DNA of 64,000 bases from Bicyclus anynana (lineage: Eukaryota > Arthropoda > Insecta > Lepidoptera > Nymphalidae), in NCBI RefSeq assembly GCF_947172395.1, contig NC_069099.1, positions 8,933,740-8,997,739 on the forward strand, in the 5' to 3' direction. A program made the translations under genes and the position numbers. Shown one piece after another: positions 54,304 through 64,000 of the stretch (position 1 is its first letter; each line of letters opens with the position of its first letter). The notes under the pieces are model-generated. The model made no database searches. It saw only the letters and a program-made list of their open reading frames with translations, and was not told the DNA's origin.

Positions 54304-54782
54304 TCCATACTGTAAAATGTATGAAATTCGATGATGATTACAATTTCTTATTTTCTCTTTTGTGAGACCCTTCGAAACTCATCGAAAAAATACATGCTTA
54401 GTTTGTATTGTATTTTTCAAGGAACCTTTTTAGAAAACAAGATTTCTTTGAAAGCTTCCCATAATAGTTTTACCATGAATGAATATCCCAATGTATGATG
54501 ACTGTCGATAACTCCACTTAGAAAATAATAACAAATTAATGTCAATATTGGCACATCATTTGTGCGTAGCCCCTCTCCACATATCGCAAGTCATCCAAGC
54601 TGTAAGAACACCAAATGTTTGCAATAGTTTAGGCAAATTAATATCAAACAAGGCCAACCAACATATACCTACAGTATTGTAGTTCCATATATTAACCTCC
54701 AGGGGCATCCAGGGCCTATAGCCATAGCAATTTTCTTTGTACAAACACTAACGTTTCTTGTTTACGCGCACAAACTAACTAG
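54304..54782. other. Unassigned stretch
   Basis: 54556-54744 holds a 62-codon minus frame beginning at TTG, with a run of W and C residues (NTVGICWLALFDINLPKLLQ). I do not recognise it. Confidence 0.45.
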
Positions 54783-54853
54783 TGTATGGGGATGACATTC
54801 GTTATCGATAGATCACGTGATCATCTTATCGATCGGTTTGCCATTCCCATACA
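54783..54853. repeat. 71-bp imperfect inverted repeat with E-box and DRE-like sites
   Basis: TGTATGGG (54783-54790) and CCCATACA (54846-54853) close an inverted repeat. At its centre is the 12-bp palindrome GATCACGTGATC (54811-54822), containing CACGTG. TATCGATA lies on the left and TTATCGAT on the right. It may be a small foldback element or a binding-site cluster. Confidence 0.6.
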
Positions 54854-55777
54854 TTTTTTTAATTTTCAAAATTTTTATATTAACTTTCTGTTACCGCTAA
54901 TTTCCCTTACAGACATTTATGTTAACGCAAGAAAGTTTGGGGGTGTGTTTTTCTAGTGGAGGAGTATTAAAATAGCTCCGTCGCAAACCATTGGCTTAAA
55001 CTGGTTCTTAAACTAATTTGAATTAAATTTTAAAGCAACATACGAGTATCTTCCCAGTTACAAAATAGCAGACACACAATTTTGCTTAAAGGATTTGCAT
55101 GAATTTCTAAAAATATTTTTCAAGGTCAACGAATAACCTTGGAGCTTACCTTAGCCTTGGCATTGTCTAACTTAAATGAGTCAAAATCGTTAAATTGATA
55201 ATAATAATTAATTAATTTGTGTCTGTTCTAGACAATGCGACATCTCTTTGTTAACATGAGTAGGGTACTAAAACTACTGACTCAGATGTCAAAACACTTA
55301 CACTTCGACCTTCGAGATTTTATCACTGCTGCGTATTATATAATTTAGACAGTAACAACCTCCTTGGTATACTCAAGTATTTCAGGGACAAGAGTCGAGA
55401 CGGACTTGATGCCCGATTAAACACGTCTGAACACACTTTAGGTATAATTCGAGCGTCCTTTGCGCCCGTCACTGTTATAATTAATGTGTTACAATTCCGA
55501 AGGCAGTTGAGATGATATATTATTCAGCGGTCGCGATTTACAGCGTTCCGTTGAAATAGTTTTAGTTGCTTAAATACTTTGTGGGTTCTCTCAAAGTATG
55601 GGCGAAGTATGTTTTGTGTTAATGGCTAAGAGATGCCCAGCCACTTGAGAAACTATGTAGGTACAACACGTTTCTGTTGACAGTTTTCGTAATTGAACAT
55701 GGTTTATAGCAGGAATTATAATTTATGGCATGTAATGGCCGAGAATATTAATGAGCTTTAGTTAATTACCTTTTTAT
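54854..55777. other. Unassigned stretch
   Basis: No gene or repeat recognised. Confidence 0.5.
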
Positions 55778-55883
55778 GCCGTGATAGCCTAGTAAATATC
55801 ACCTATGCCTTCGATTCGGAGGGCGTTGGTTCGAATCCGATCCAGGCGCATTTAGGATGGAGGTGCACCTCCAAATTTTCAAG
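55778..55883 (+). mobile_element. SINE family A, 5' head only
   Basis: A box GTGATAGCCTAGTAAATATC and B box TTGGTTCGAATCCGATCC, continuing to TGGAGGTGCACCTCCAAATTTTCA. The copy then switches without a gap into a Helitron 3' end. Confidence 0.8.
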
Positions 55884-55978
55884 GATAGGTAGAGGCGGGG
55901 GTAGGGTAGAGTTATGGTAGGGTAGCGATAGAGAAGAAGTGTACATATGTCAAAGCGAAGTTTGTCCGGGTCCGCTAG
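55884..55978 (+). mobile_element. Helitron-like 3' end, GGGTAGGG family
   Basis: AGGTAGAGGCGGGGGTAGGG, then GAAGAAGTGTACATATGTCA and GTCCGGGTCCGCTAG followed by T. Fused to the SINE A head upstream. Confidence 0.8.
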
Positions 55979-58841
55979 TTCAGTTATATTTATTGCACAA
56001 AAGAAAAACAATAACAAAGAAAATGGAAGAAAACATAGTCAACAAGTATGTGCAAAGGCGGTCTTATTGCTTATAGCAATATCTGTCAGGCAACCTTATT
56101 ATAAAGGAATTAATGTACTTATACTTTAGTAACTTATAGTTGGTGTACTTACAAAATATAGTAGACAATAAGTTTGGCTGAGAAAAGCTGCTTTGTTCGA
56201 TATAGTCGCCAGCAGACAGCTACTATCGAGTAAGACCCCGTAGTAAATAAATCTTCATTATTTTTCCGCCAGTCACATTTATTTATTGTGGACATATTGC
56301 CTTAGACACTAATGGCATAAAGTCAATAGGAGGTATTAACAAAACATCTTTTGTAGACAGTTATTATGAAAGTTATTCTTGTTCAGTAAATTATTGTGGA
56401 AAGAAAGACTTATCATTCTCTACAAAACTAACTTAACTACAAAGCATATAATTAGGTGTGATGCAAAGATTTTACACACTAGGGTAAATTTACTTGAAAT
56501 ATGTAGTAGGTACATATACTTTTCAAAATAACACTGATAAGTTTCTTCGCGTATCGGAACGCTATTGCCACTATGGGTGTACGTCTTTACAAATTAGGTT
56601 TTACTTCCGGATGAAACGAATTTATCAAAAAATATTTAAAATTTTAACGAATTATCATGAAGTTTCTTTTAGCAGACTCAGAGGTGATTACAAAAATAAG
56701 AAAACTAATGCCGAACAAAAGTCAGGACACCTTAATTAACAAATCAAACTGTAACCAAAATAAGAGAATGGCAGAGTGACCCTAGACCTTGAGTGAAGTC
56801 ACGCACTTGTGAACGATGTGTGTAGGGTTAAAGGATCCTTTGACTGTTAACAAACACTCCCCTTTTCCACTCAAGTCACTCTCCCCGCCTATCCCAAGGA
56901 ACCCATAAAGAATTACACACCAAGAGATGTGAACGACTCGAACGCCACGAGCACACTGAAGCCGTCCGTAACGCAAGCAACGCGGCGATAACATTTCTGT
57001 TGGCCACATAGGCTTAGACCTGAGAAAGAATATTTTTATTGCATTGCAACTCACTCTGATAAACCTATAATGTTGCCTTATTCACTACCATTGTATTATA
57101 TTTTAGGTTGTTAAGATGCAAATACTCTAAAGTGAAATATGCAAATGGATACAGAAAAATTTGCATACTTTCAGTTCATCAAAAGTAAATCTATTCTCAC
57201 CTGTTTGTTTAGTCCTTTCACTTTGAGAACCACTCGACTGGAAAGTTTACAGCGCATCCTCAAAAGATTGTTTTGCTAAAGAGGAGTACATGTTGTCCGA
57301 TATGAGCTTTACATGTAGCATTTTTGTTAAAATTAATAGAATTACTCCGAGTTTAGTATTAGTGCTTATGCTTAAGCTGCTATGTATAATGGAACCAAAT
57401 TGATTACAATAAGGATTTTTATTTGGGTTAATGTTATATTCAGTAAAATTAATTACGCAATATGAAATGCAATTGAATTAGCATACTAATATTTATTTTC
57501 TATTCTCTTCAATTATATTATAGTGTTGTAAATAGAAAACAATAAAAATGTATTTACTTACAAGAATTTGAAACTGAAAAAAAAAAATGGGAAATATCAC
57601 GGTAAATCACGACCTGCTCGTAGCATCGAAATTAAGAGGTACCAACTAAGATCTCTTCAATTTTAAGTATTTCATTAAACCGTACACTGTAGCTAATTGT
57701 AAATTTCTTCAAAAAAGTGAAATAACACACTTTCAACGTAAATGAAATTAATATTGTGTAGCAAATATGTTGGTTTTATGTAAAGCCAATTAATTTCAGC
57801 CTTATATATCACTGTCGGAGTGATCGTTTTTATTAATAATCAGTTTATTTTTTAAAAAGTTGAAGAATGAGCATTGCTGTGCTTCAAAGGGAGTAGTTGT
57901 CTGTGTAATTACATGAGTCAAAATATCAGGCTTAACGCGCATCAAGTTGACGTGCACAATGTAGATCACGTGGGATCTGTTTGTGACGTGCCCTGTGAGA
58001 CTTCACTCAGTAATAGACAGTGGTTTTCCGCTCACCATTAGTAGGCTGTATGCTTATATACGTACTTACTAAAATAAAAAAGGATAAGCCTAGAAATTTC
58101 CATACTCCAGTATACTTAGCAAAATGTTTTTTATTTATACTAAAAATTTGTTTTTCAAGTGAGGTTTCACGTTATTTCTTTTAAGGGTAAACCTTCTATA
58201 AATTTAACATTCTGTTCCCAATTCTTTTAGTAAACTTTTATATATATTATATTATTTATACATTGATGATTTATATAAAAAAAATTTTTAAGTGTTATTT
58301 TTTAGTTATTTTAGTGTAAACGCTCCTTTACATTTAGTAAAATCTCTTCCCAATTCTTTTAATAAACTTTTACCGAAAGTGTTTCAGAATATTCATGAAG
58401 GGTCTGTTCTTTTTCAGGTGGGGTGTTCAATTGCAGCTTGCGGTAAAGTCTTTCTTTAGAATTAAACTCGCTTCAAGTTGAAGTTCCCTTATTGTGAATA
58501 GTCTTACACCTAATTGAGTCAGACTCAAGAACTGTTAATTAATAATGCGATCAGGGAATACTTTTTCATTGCATTTTCATGCATTTCCCATGTAATTACT
58601 GGCATTTAAAATAACTTTCATCGAAATGCTTTGAGATTTTAAATTTATTTATGCGATGTTCACTCTTTTATTAATTGATTTAACGTAGCGTACATACATA
58701 TATTTGTATAAATATTTGTTATGTCTGCAAAAGAAATAATTTGGTAGTTTAAATTAGTATGGCGGTAGTACTTTCGAGACTTTAGAGACGAGCTCTGAGG
58801 AGCTCTACCACAAATGTGATTCAGTATTATAAATGACACAG
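55979..58841. other. Unassigned AT-rich stretch, 2.9 kb
   Basis: Contains the small hairpin repeat at about 56778-56885 (see 45.06 kb). Also a loose duplication: CCCAATTCTTTTAGTAAACT at about 58217 and CCCAATTCTTTTAATAAACT at about 58350. No gene recognised. Confidence 0.45.
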
Positions 58842-58966
58842 GTCTTCAGTGGGTTGCAGGGATCGCGCTGGATGCTGGCGGCCCGAGACCATGATGTTTG
58901 GAAGGCTATACAAGAGGCCTATGTCCAGCAGTGGACGTCCATCAGCTGATAATGATGATGATGAGG
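58842..58966 (+). pseudogene. RTE-clade LINE, 3'-end fragment
   Basis: AGTGGGTTGCAGGGATCGCG, GACCATGATGTTTGGAAGGC, CCAGCAGTGGACGTCCATCA, then GCTGATAATGATGATGATG. It retains the QQWTSI codons in the expected frame. Confidence 0.85.
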
Positions 58967-59474
58967 ATTACAAATGATTCCGCTCATAGGAAGTCGGTAT
59001 ATAGATGCCAGGCAGCCCTAACAAGCTATGACCTTAATATAAAAATCGATCTCGTTTCGTATCCTTTCCGCGCCTTACCTGAGAACGAGCGATGAGTTAT
59101 GATGGTAATTTAAGCTCTTTCCAGCTAGGCTCGTAAGTATATGTTGCCAAAATAATAATTAATGCGGTAATGTAGAGTCTCCGATGACACGGTGCTCTTT
59201 GTGTGTGTAAGACGAGAACCTGCGTCCGACAAAGGGTTACCATTAACCTTTGACGTTGTCACATTGCTCGTATATTGTTTACCGTTATAGTAATGGGTTA
59301 TTATGTAACATGAGATGAGCCCTACTTTGTCATAAAATTGATATGATACATTATGAGAGACGTAAATCAAACTTACATGCGAAGGTGAGATGGATGAAGG
59401 GATATAATTAATTATTACGCGATATGATACTAAAGGAAGTGACTGAGAAGAGTGGTCTATATTAATTCGTATTG
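58967..59474. other. Unassigned stretch
   Basis: No gene or repeat recognised. Confidence 0.5.
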
Positions 59475-59533
59475 GACATCGTGGTGGATTAGAAACTCGT
59501 GCTCAACAGTGAGCCGATTATGTGATGATGATG
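59475..59533 (+). mobile_element. SINE family A, 3' tail fragment
   Basis: ATCGTGGTGGATTAGAAACTC, TCAACAGTGAGCCGATTATG and GATGATGATGAC are the last ~60 bp of the family with internal losses. Confidence 0.6.
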
Positions 59534-59909
59534 ACCCATTATTTGTGTGTATCATCAGGCTTTATTTTATTCTCGTATTCTCACGAACAGAAATTATAAA
59601 ACAGTAGTGAAAACAGTTAAAAAATAATTGTCAAACATTATATCCGTATGAATAATTATACCTATATAATTCGTTCGGTTTACGTACGAATAGCTTCTTC
59701 CGTGTCTGTGTTTTCTACGAATCCCTTCACCTCACATAGAAAGATCGTCTTATTATAAGAAAGGTCATTCGGTTCTAAACGATTTGGCTTACGAGGTGTA
59801 ACAACAACTGTTATGCTTATGGCTATGGGAAAATGGCGTTTTCATTTCCTTTGGAGTTTTGATACGTTTTGTGAGATCATGTAATGCATTTCGTTGACGA
59901 CGTTACTAT
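59534..59909. other. Unassigned AT-rich stretch
   Basis: No gene or repeat recognised. Confidence 0.5.
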
Positions 59910-59963
59910 TTTTTATTCTCTAAAAGTTAGCCCTTGACTACAATCTCATCTGATGGTAAGTAT
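59910..59963 (-). mobile_element. SINE family B, 3' tail fragment
   Basis: TTTTTTATTCTCTAAAAGTTAGCCCTTGACTACAATCTCAT is too long to be chance; in short, the T run, TTAGCCCTTGACTACAATC and CTGATGGTAAGT match the other copies. Confidence 0.75.
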
Positions 59964-60693
59964 TTAGTCTCTCGTACGTTACTTTCACGAAGGTACATTA
60001 CTTACTAACTATTGCGCTTTTCATTTAAGTAATATTAAATTATAAATACTATAAAAATTTTATAAAAAAATAATTAACCCTCCCGCTGCGGGATATTTGA
60101 GTGCCCAAGTAACCAGTGGTCAGGACTCCAGAGTGAGGACCCTCCTCACAATTCGCGTCTCAGGAATCACTGCCTTCTGTATCCGACTCTTAATCCAACA
60201 GTTAAGCGAAAGCTTCTTAAGGTGTTGGTCGAAGCTTATGAAAAGATCATTTTTGATCATCTCTTATTATATAGAAATTTAGAAAAGGTAAGTACACATT
60301 GAATATGAAAACAGCATTTTCTCTACCTAACCTAAGGATTATAATTTCACTGGTATTTTTGTGTACTTTTAAAGGAATCAGAGGAATCACGTACCGTGGT
60401 GTGACTCCGGAAATGACGCCCCGGGGACTGGCTCTGGGTAGTGGGTGTAAGATTAACGTGGCACGTTTGTCCTCCGGCTTAAATCACATTACGGCCCCAC
60501 TTTAATGCCTTTGGACCTTTTTGAGTGCAATAGTGACATTTTATTTACTGGCCATTTAAATTAACTATTTACCTGGAGATATCCCGTGATTTGTTTACTC
60601 ATCTCAAGATATCTCTGATGGTATGAAACGTAAAGACTTGTAGAGTAATTTGGCAGGAATATTTACTTTACCCACTACAATACCATTTCTTAG
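59964..60693. other. Unassigned stretch, partly GC-richer
   Basis: 60080-60220 and 60380-60490 are GC-richer. Frames at 60097-60282 and 60299-60505 show no domain I recognise. Confidence 0.4.
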
Positions 60694-60750
60694 GTAGGGA
60701 AATAGGAGCGAGAACTTTACGTTTTTAAGTTCTCGCTCCTATTTGCCTAC
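60694..60750. repeat. Stable 24-bp stem-loop
   Basis: GTAGGGAAATAGGAGCGAGAACTT would be 24 bases; its first 20 are GTAGGGAAATAGGAGCGAGA. The inverse ends at 60750, with one mismatch and a 9-bp loop (60718-60726). Isolated; no second copy was seen. Confidence 0.85.
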
Positions 60751-60850
60751 TTCTGTGTTGCGTCTGTCAATTAAAATTTGAAGAGTTAGAGATTTCCACG
60801 TGTCGGTACTAAATGGCGGTTCTGCTAATGTCGATTAGGTTAAAATTAGG

Positions 60851-60990
60851 CTGTCCAGCGCGGAAATGCAGCCAGTATTCTTGCCACCCTTCCACGTGGG
60901 CATGATTTGTATAGTTATTAGGATAAATTAGCTTAAGTTCCTTATTGTATTCTTTCTCAATAAAAAAAAATAATAAAAAAAATCAAAATA
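60851..60990 (+). pseudogene. LINE 3' end, second copy of the 24.8-kb family
   Basis: Codes AVQRGNAASILATLPRGHDL, then a 3' UTR (AGGATAAATTAGCTTAAGTT) and an A-rich tail. Severely 5'-truncated. Matches 24811-24930 on the opposite strand. Confidence 0.8.
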
Positions 60991-61014
60991 AAATTAGGTC
61001 AATTCATTAACATA

Positions 61015-61148
61015 TCTTCTTGATATATAAATGCAAAAGGTCATTCATCAAGAAATCTCGAAAACCGCTTGATGTACAATGATGAAATTTCGCAGGGAGT
61101 TTACAGTTAGTAGGTAAGAACGGATTTTGCGATATGGCCGTCCGCTAG
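61015..61148 (+). mobile_element. Helitron-like element, short family
   Basis: Starts TCTTCTTGATATATAAATGC, contains AAACCGCTTGATGTACAATG and ends ATGGCCGTCCGCTAG. No other member in the window. Confidence 0.6.
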
Positions 61149-61952
61149 TAATGAATATTCTAATGCATTCGTGCAAAAAGAATTCGTTGAGTACAAGGAC
61201 GTATGGACGAGAATATGCATGTTCCTAGCGTCAGTAGAGCTCTGCGAGTGCGTGGTTTTATATTGACAACTTTACTTAGAAATTGAACTGAGAGTTCGAA
61301 ACCATTATCGTAACATTGCTGATTGGCATTGATTTAAGTCTTCTGCGGAAGCTAATTACAAAGATAGAATAAGAATTGTTTTATTTGAATAAACTCGGTA
61401 CATAAATAGCAATGACGTCCTGGCCCTTAAACTAGGTAAGCCCGTGTCTTAAGGGCCAGTGACTTCCCTGGGTACATATGCTACATACAATATCCATACA
61501 ATATCCAAAAGAATTTTTACAAAGATCTTAAAAATACATTACTAAAAAAAAAGAGTTTATAATTTTTAATGTTGTGTGCATGTGTTAGTGGATGTTACTT
61601 ACTACTCAACTCGGCTTATCGCTAGATGTAGGTACCTTGCACTATTATGTATTCTGTGGTTATACTTAACCAGAAAGTCGATAAGATGAGCACTGTTAGA
61701 TTTAGGAACACATTTTCTCTACAACAACGAGCTAAACGAGTAAAAAACTATCACAAACATCATTCAACAACACATGTTACGCTCGCGATATCTACAAAGC
61801 ATTTTCATGCAGCTCGTCTCCCTAGAATTGACGTTGTATGAAATCGCTTGTTTTTTCGCGATTTTTCCTCCTCTTGATTGCGAAACTTTTATGGATCGGC
61901 GCTCAACAAAAAGTGTCGTGTAATTTTTTTGCTATCCCGCCACCAAACGGGT
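61149..61952. other. Unassigned stretch with a perfect hairpin
   Basis: TGGCCCTTAA (61421-61430) and TTAAGGGCCA (61449-61458) are exact inverses with an 18-bp loop. No gene recognised. Confidence 0.6.
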
Positions 61953-62106
61953 GTAACGAGATATTTATGTGAAGGGAACGTGAGGTCACGCTGGACTTCG
62001 ACGACGCGTTGTTTTGCCATTTCGCTCCCTTTTGACTATTTATTTGAGTTCTAGCGTTAGAATTAGGGAACATCTGAGGTTCTAGCGTCCCCGAATATAT
62101 TCGCAC
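61953..62106. repeat. Local duplication, copy 1
   Basis: GATATTTATGTGAAGGGAACG, ACTTCGACGACGCGTTGTT and CTAGCGTCCCCGAATATAT match 63094-63222. The segment GTTCTAGCGTTAGAATTAGG...GAACATCTGAGGTTCTAGCG also matches 62701-62760. Confidence 0.8.
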
Positions 62107-62340
62107 AAGAGTTTTTTCAACGGACGGAGCTTTTAAATGCAATAAATGCATTCCCACAAGTACATGTGCAGACGTTTAAAATAGGATGCTTTTTATCAAT
62201 CAGTGTTGCATTTTTAATTTTGGGCGTTAGAAATAGATCTTGAGTTAAATTAAGAACATTAATAAAGGCATCAACGCTGGATTTTAACGTATTGCTTTTT
62301 TAACTCTCGTGGGAATGAAGACAAAGTGATCATCATTATT

Positions 62341-62534
62341 TACTATACTTAATATTATGAAGAGGTAAAGTTTGTGGTATTGTAGGGAGTAATCTCTGGA
62401 TCTACAGAACCGTTTTTGAAAATTCTTTCATCACTAAAAAGCCACGTTATTTGTGAGTGTTAAATGCTATAATTCATCCCCGTATTCTTACAAGAACGGA
62501 AACTACGTGGGTGAAACCGCGGGGCACCGGGTAG
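62341..62534 (+). mobile_element. Helitron-like element, near complete
   Basis: TACTTAATATTATGAAGAGG at the start, GTAATCTCTGGATCTACAGA, AAAGCCACGTTATTTGTGAG, TCTTACAAGAACGG and the end CACCGGGTAG where CTAG is expected. Confidence 0.75.
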
Positions 62535-62600
62535 TCTTTTACCTATGACCAATATTCTCATTCCGCTCCAACTAGTTGGAATAGACAGCGTTAAGAGTGG

Positions 62601-62690
62601 GTGGGAGAATAGTCCAGCGGTTGGGGATCGAACCACCACCTTTTCTCGGTTATGAATCCGACTTCTTCACCGTTGAGCTACTGAGTCTTA
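62601..62690 (-). mobile_element. SINE family D, tRNA-like head
   Basis: Minus strand: CAGTAGCTCAACGGTGAAGA (A box), GTCGGATTCATAACCGAG (arm with CAT in the anticodon position) and GTGGTTCGATCCCC (B box). The D and T stems do not close properly, so it is a tRNA-derived element and not a tRNA gene. Confidence 0.6.
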
Positions 62691-62700
62691 GGTTGAGGAT

Positions 62701-62774
62701 CTCTAGAGTTAGAAGTCAGAATAGAGAACATCTGTGGTTCTAGCGTCTTCGAATGTAATGTAAGTTTTAAAGTG
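62701..62774. repeat. Local duplication, copy 2 tail
   Basis: GAACATCTGTGGTTCTAGCG, then TCTTCGAATGTAATGTAAGTTTT in short pieces, corresponds to the ends of copies 1 and 3. It is cut at AAAGTG by SINE C. Confidence 0.75.
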
Positions 62775-63092
62775 ATCATCATCATCATTATCAAAGTATT
62801 TTAGCGGCAAACTACAGAGCCAGGTCTCATAACTTATAGGATATGGAGCTTAGACCCACCACGCTGCTCCAATGTGGGTAGGCAGTCTTAGGGTCATATT
62901 GTTATTTTTTTAACGACCACTCAGATGATAATGATATTGACCGGGGTGGCTTCTTGTGCTAACTTATCAATTCCGGGCTAAGAAACCATTTTCTTAGAAG
63001 AAATAAGTCTTTATTTCATAGTTCGGCCCAGGATTTGTACTTAAGACCTCGTGATCCAAAATAATGTAGGCTAACCACTGAATCAACGAGGT
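62775..63092 (-). mobile_element. SINE family C, best copy
   Basis: The plus strand begins with the inverted tail ATCATCATCATTATC and contains CACCACGCTGCTCCAATGTG and AACGACCACTCAGATGATAA. On minus the head reads TTGATTCAGTGGTTAGCC (A box) and TTAAGTACAAATCC (degenerate B box). Confidence 0.7.
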
Positions 63093-63093
63093 A

Positions 63094-63230
63094 CTTAACG
63101 GGATATTTATGTGCAGGGAGCGTGAGGTCACCCTGGACTTCGACGACGCGTTGTTGTGCCAACGTTTCGCCCCTTTTGACTATTTATTTGTGTTTTAATA
63201 TCCCCGAATGTAATGTGTGTTTTAAAGTGT
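63094..63230. repeat. Local duplication, copy 3
   Basis: GGATATTTATGTGCAGGGAG, GACTTCGACGACGCGTTGTT and CCCCGAATGTAATGTGTG match copy 1. It lacks the GTTCTAGCG...AACATCTGAGG segment. Confidence 0.8.
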
Positions 63231-63409
63231 TATATGGTGATTAATTGTGTTATTTAATCGAAAAGTTTTGTGATTACTGCTTTAGTTTAAAGCGAGTTAT
63301 CGTGAGGCAACACGACACATTGAATGTTTTATCTTTATGAATTACACAACTATTCTACGTGATTAAATTATAAGCTATGTTAAAAGAAACAAGCTTTATT
63401 AAACTTATT

Positions 63410-63556
63410 ATCATCATTATTCATCATCATATCAGCCGATGGATGGCCAATGCAGGACATAGGCCTTTTGTAGGGACTTCCAAACATCACGATACTGAGC
63501 CACCTGCATCCAGCGAATCCCTGCGACTCGTTTGATGTCGTCAGTCCACCTGGTTG
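63410..63556 (-). pseudogene. RTE-clade LINE, 3'-end fragment
   Basis: The plus strand shows the inverted ATG-repeat tail, ATATCAGCCGATGGATGGCC, and the RWMQVAQYRDVW and DDIKR codons in inverse order. It stops at CAGTCCACCTGG. Very similar to 6428-6600. Confidence 0.85.
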
Positions 63557-63721
63557 GGACTTATTAAACTTATCATTACACAAGGTTATATGAGTGTATT
63601 GCCTGTTTAATTTGAATTGTAAATTTTTCAACAAGTCGTCAACTTTTGAGAACTAAAGCTATAATGATTTTTAAAATATATGGCCAAAAACTTGTGTTTG
63701 GTCAGCTAGTATTATAATAGA

Positions 63722-63800
63722 CTAGCAGAACACCCGCATACTTTTCATTTTTGTAGGAATACGGGGATAAATATAGCCTATGTTATTCTTTGATAATGTA
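63722..63800 (-). mobile_element. Helitron-like 3' end
   Basis: CTAGCAGAACACCCGCATAC, GGAATACGGGGATAAATATAG and CCTATGTTATTC are the inverse of the 81-229 family 3' end. It is cut by SINE B. Confidence 0.6.
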
Positions 63801-63804
63801 GCTT

Positions 63805-64000
63805 TTTTTATTCTTTTATTCGTTACAAGTTAGCCCTTGACTACAATCTCACCTGATGGTAAGTGATTATACAATCTAAGATGGAAGCGGGCTGACTTGT
63901 TAGGAGGAGGATGAAAATCCACACCCCTTTCGGTTTCTACACGAAATCATCCGGAACGCTAAATGGCTTGGCGGTACGTCTTTGTCGGTAGGGTCGTAAC
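63805..64000 (-). mobile_element. SINE family B, cut by window edge
   Basis: T-rich start, CGTTACAAGTTAGCCCTTGA, ATCTCACCTGATGGTAAGTG, TTTCGGTTTCTACACGAAA and GGCGGTACGTCTTTGTCGG. Continues beyond the window. Confidence 0.8.

Noticed and set aside
54556..54744. 62-codon minus frame with NTVGICWLALFDINLPKLLQ, briefly considered as a receptor-like exon
   Set aside because: Starts at TTG, too short to assign, and no convincing family match.
62601..62690. Possible tRNA gene with CAT anticodon
   Set aside because: D and T stems do not pair properly; it resembles a SINE head also seen at 49.9 kb.

Overview
This 64-kb window is nuclear DNA of an animal, most likely a butterfly or moth (Lepidoptera). 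The reasons are an AT-rich background, no bacterial-type gene packing, and a dense load of repeats of lepidopteran character: tRNA-headed SINEs, RTE-type LINE tails ending in ATG/GATAATGATG repeats, a CR1-like LINE whose ORF1 carries a PHD finger, and many short Helitron-like elements ending in CTAG. I found no exon of a host gene that I can support. The window reads as intergenic or intronic DNA, and almost everything interpretable is a transposable element or its remains.

Layout. 0-12 kb: scattered SINE, Helitron and RTE fragments, including an RTE copy at 10.3-10.7 kb with an internal inversion between target-site duplications. 11.6-19 kb: two non-autonomous TIR elements, SINEs, Helitrons and a 276-bp near-perfect palindrome. 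19-33 kb: mostly unassigned AT-rich DNA with SINEs, Helitrons, a LINE 3' end (24.8-25.2 kb), an inverted-repeat element bounded by direct repeats (29.3-30.0 kb) and a 199-bp inverted repeat (31.6-31.8 kb). 33.4-39.2 kb: an apparently full-length CR1-like retrotransposon on the minus strand, with ORF1 (PHD finger, coiled coil, FP-like C-terminus), a spacer carrying a small mariner-like insertion, ORF2 (endonuclease plus reverse transcriptase) and a 3' UTR with hairpins and a (CTTT)n tail. 39.5-41.3 kb: a LINE 3' fragment, a 5'-truncated RTE with a long open frame, a foldback MITE and a Helitron, packed end to end. 41.5-64 kb: further Helitrons, SINEs and RTE tails, two local segmental duplications (53.3-53.7 kb and 62.0-63.2 kb), one short retroposon with a perfect 14-bp target-site duplication, and several hairpins.

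How the parts relate. The LINEs encode the only plausible enzymes (endonuclease and reverse transcriptase). Three SINE families are classified here for internal bookkeeping: A (nine copies), B (six) and C (about four). A and C end in the same GATAATGATG-type tail as the RTE copies. B shares its last ~40 bp with the LINE fragment at 39.5-39.9 kb. This suggests two separate SINE-LINE partnerships in one window. The Helitron-like and TIR elements encode nothing intact here.

Limits: family names rest on recognised motifs and copy-to-copy comparison within the window, not on database searches. Boundaries of old repeats are approximate. I do not see a new enzymatic system; the best leads are structural features of mobile elements.
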